This document shows, piece by piece, positions 63,917-64,000 of a stretch of 64,000 nucleotides of DNA; position 1 is the first letter of the stretch; the number at the start of each line of letters is the position of its first letter. The translations under genes and the position numbers were made by a program. The DNA comes from Flavicella marina (GTDB taxonomy: Bacteria > Bacteroidota > Bacteroidia > Flavobacteriales > Flavobacteriaceae): assembly GCF_009193215.1 (NCBI RefSeq), contig NZ_VYVA01000006.1, positions 162,140 through 226,139 of the forward strand, in the 5' to 3' direction. The notes under the pieces are model-generated. The model saw nothing but the letters and a program-made list of their open reading frames with translations, searched no databases and was not told where the DNA came from.

Positions 63917-64000
63917 TACCTGCTACCTGCTACCTGCTACCTGCTACCTGCTACCTGCTACCTGCTACCTGCTACCTGCTACCTGCTACCTGCTACCTGC
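63917..64000. repeat. Heptanucleotide tandem repeat (TGCTACC)n, runs off the window
   Basis: More than eleven perfect copies of TGCTACC from about 63921 to the end of the window, with a decayed first copy before it. It lies about 140 bases upstream of kdsA. Copy number beyond the edge is unknown. A perfect repeat of this kind is prone to slippage. Confidence 0.95.

Noticed and set aside
63917..64000. CRISPR array
   Set aside because: The units are seven bases long with no spacers; this is a simple tandem repeat.

Overview
The window is chromosomal DNA of a member of the Bacteroidota, almost certainly the family Flavobacteriaceae. The support is: low G+C; promoters of the Bacteroidota type (TTTG, about 20 bases, TAnnTTTG); a gliding-motility gene (gldC); signal peptides that often end in SQ or AQ; OmpA proteins with thrombospondin type 3 repeats; and a tmRNA whose tag begins with Gly (GEESFAMAA). 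I cannot name the genus with confidence.

Layout. Positions 1-9784 form a surface-glycan locus on the minus strand: three tandem paralogues of a CgeB-like glycosyltransferase family (the first cut by the window edge), four further glycosyltransferases and an MsbA-type ABC exporter. One GT4 gene is inserted on the plus strand. Positions 9944-20747 hold housekeeping genes (tRNA nucleotidyltransferase, phosphohexomutase, folK), two GT2 genes, gldC, and a 1361-residue OmpA protein with eleven thrombospondin type 3 units and two OmpA domains. Positions 20859-25954 hold sppA with pxpABC (5-oxoprolinase), then mdh facing them. gyrB and a porin follow.

Positions 30418-35424 are a gatC-gatA-gatB::aspS operon. 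The Asp-tRNA amidotransferase subunit GatB is fused in frame to a complete aspartyl-tRNA synthetase, and the GatC is strongly divergent. Positions 35529-42297 are a complete trp operon, trpEGDCFBA, preceded by a readable attenuator: a 16-codon leader peptide with three consecutive Trp codons and a terminator/antiterminator pair. Next come a 1159-residue protein that I tentatively call PPi-type PEP carboxykinase, a FUSC membrane protein, a TonB-receptor-like barrel next to a 1017-residue TPR protein, ftsE, a polysaccharide deacetylase, a photolyase and two more glycosyltransferases.

Positions 59246-61226 look like the remnant of an island integrated at the 3' end of ssrA. The tmRNA 3' end is repeated imperfectly about 1.96 kb away, beside what appears to be the original ssrA terminator. 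Between the copies lie a truncated NlpC/P60- or CHAP-like peptidoglycan hydrolase fragment, two exported paralogous small proteins (candidate periplasmic immunity proteins) and a frameshifted gene remnant. The window ends with a DUF3820 gene, a transglutaminase-like protein, kdsA and a heptanucleotide tandem repeat that runs off the edge.

The strongest leads are the ssrA island scar with its toxin/immunity-like cargo, the trp attenuator, the GatB-AspRS fusion with its divergent GatC, and a shared C-terminal tail on three glycan enzymes with unrelated catalytic domains.
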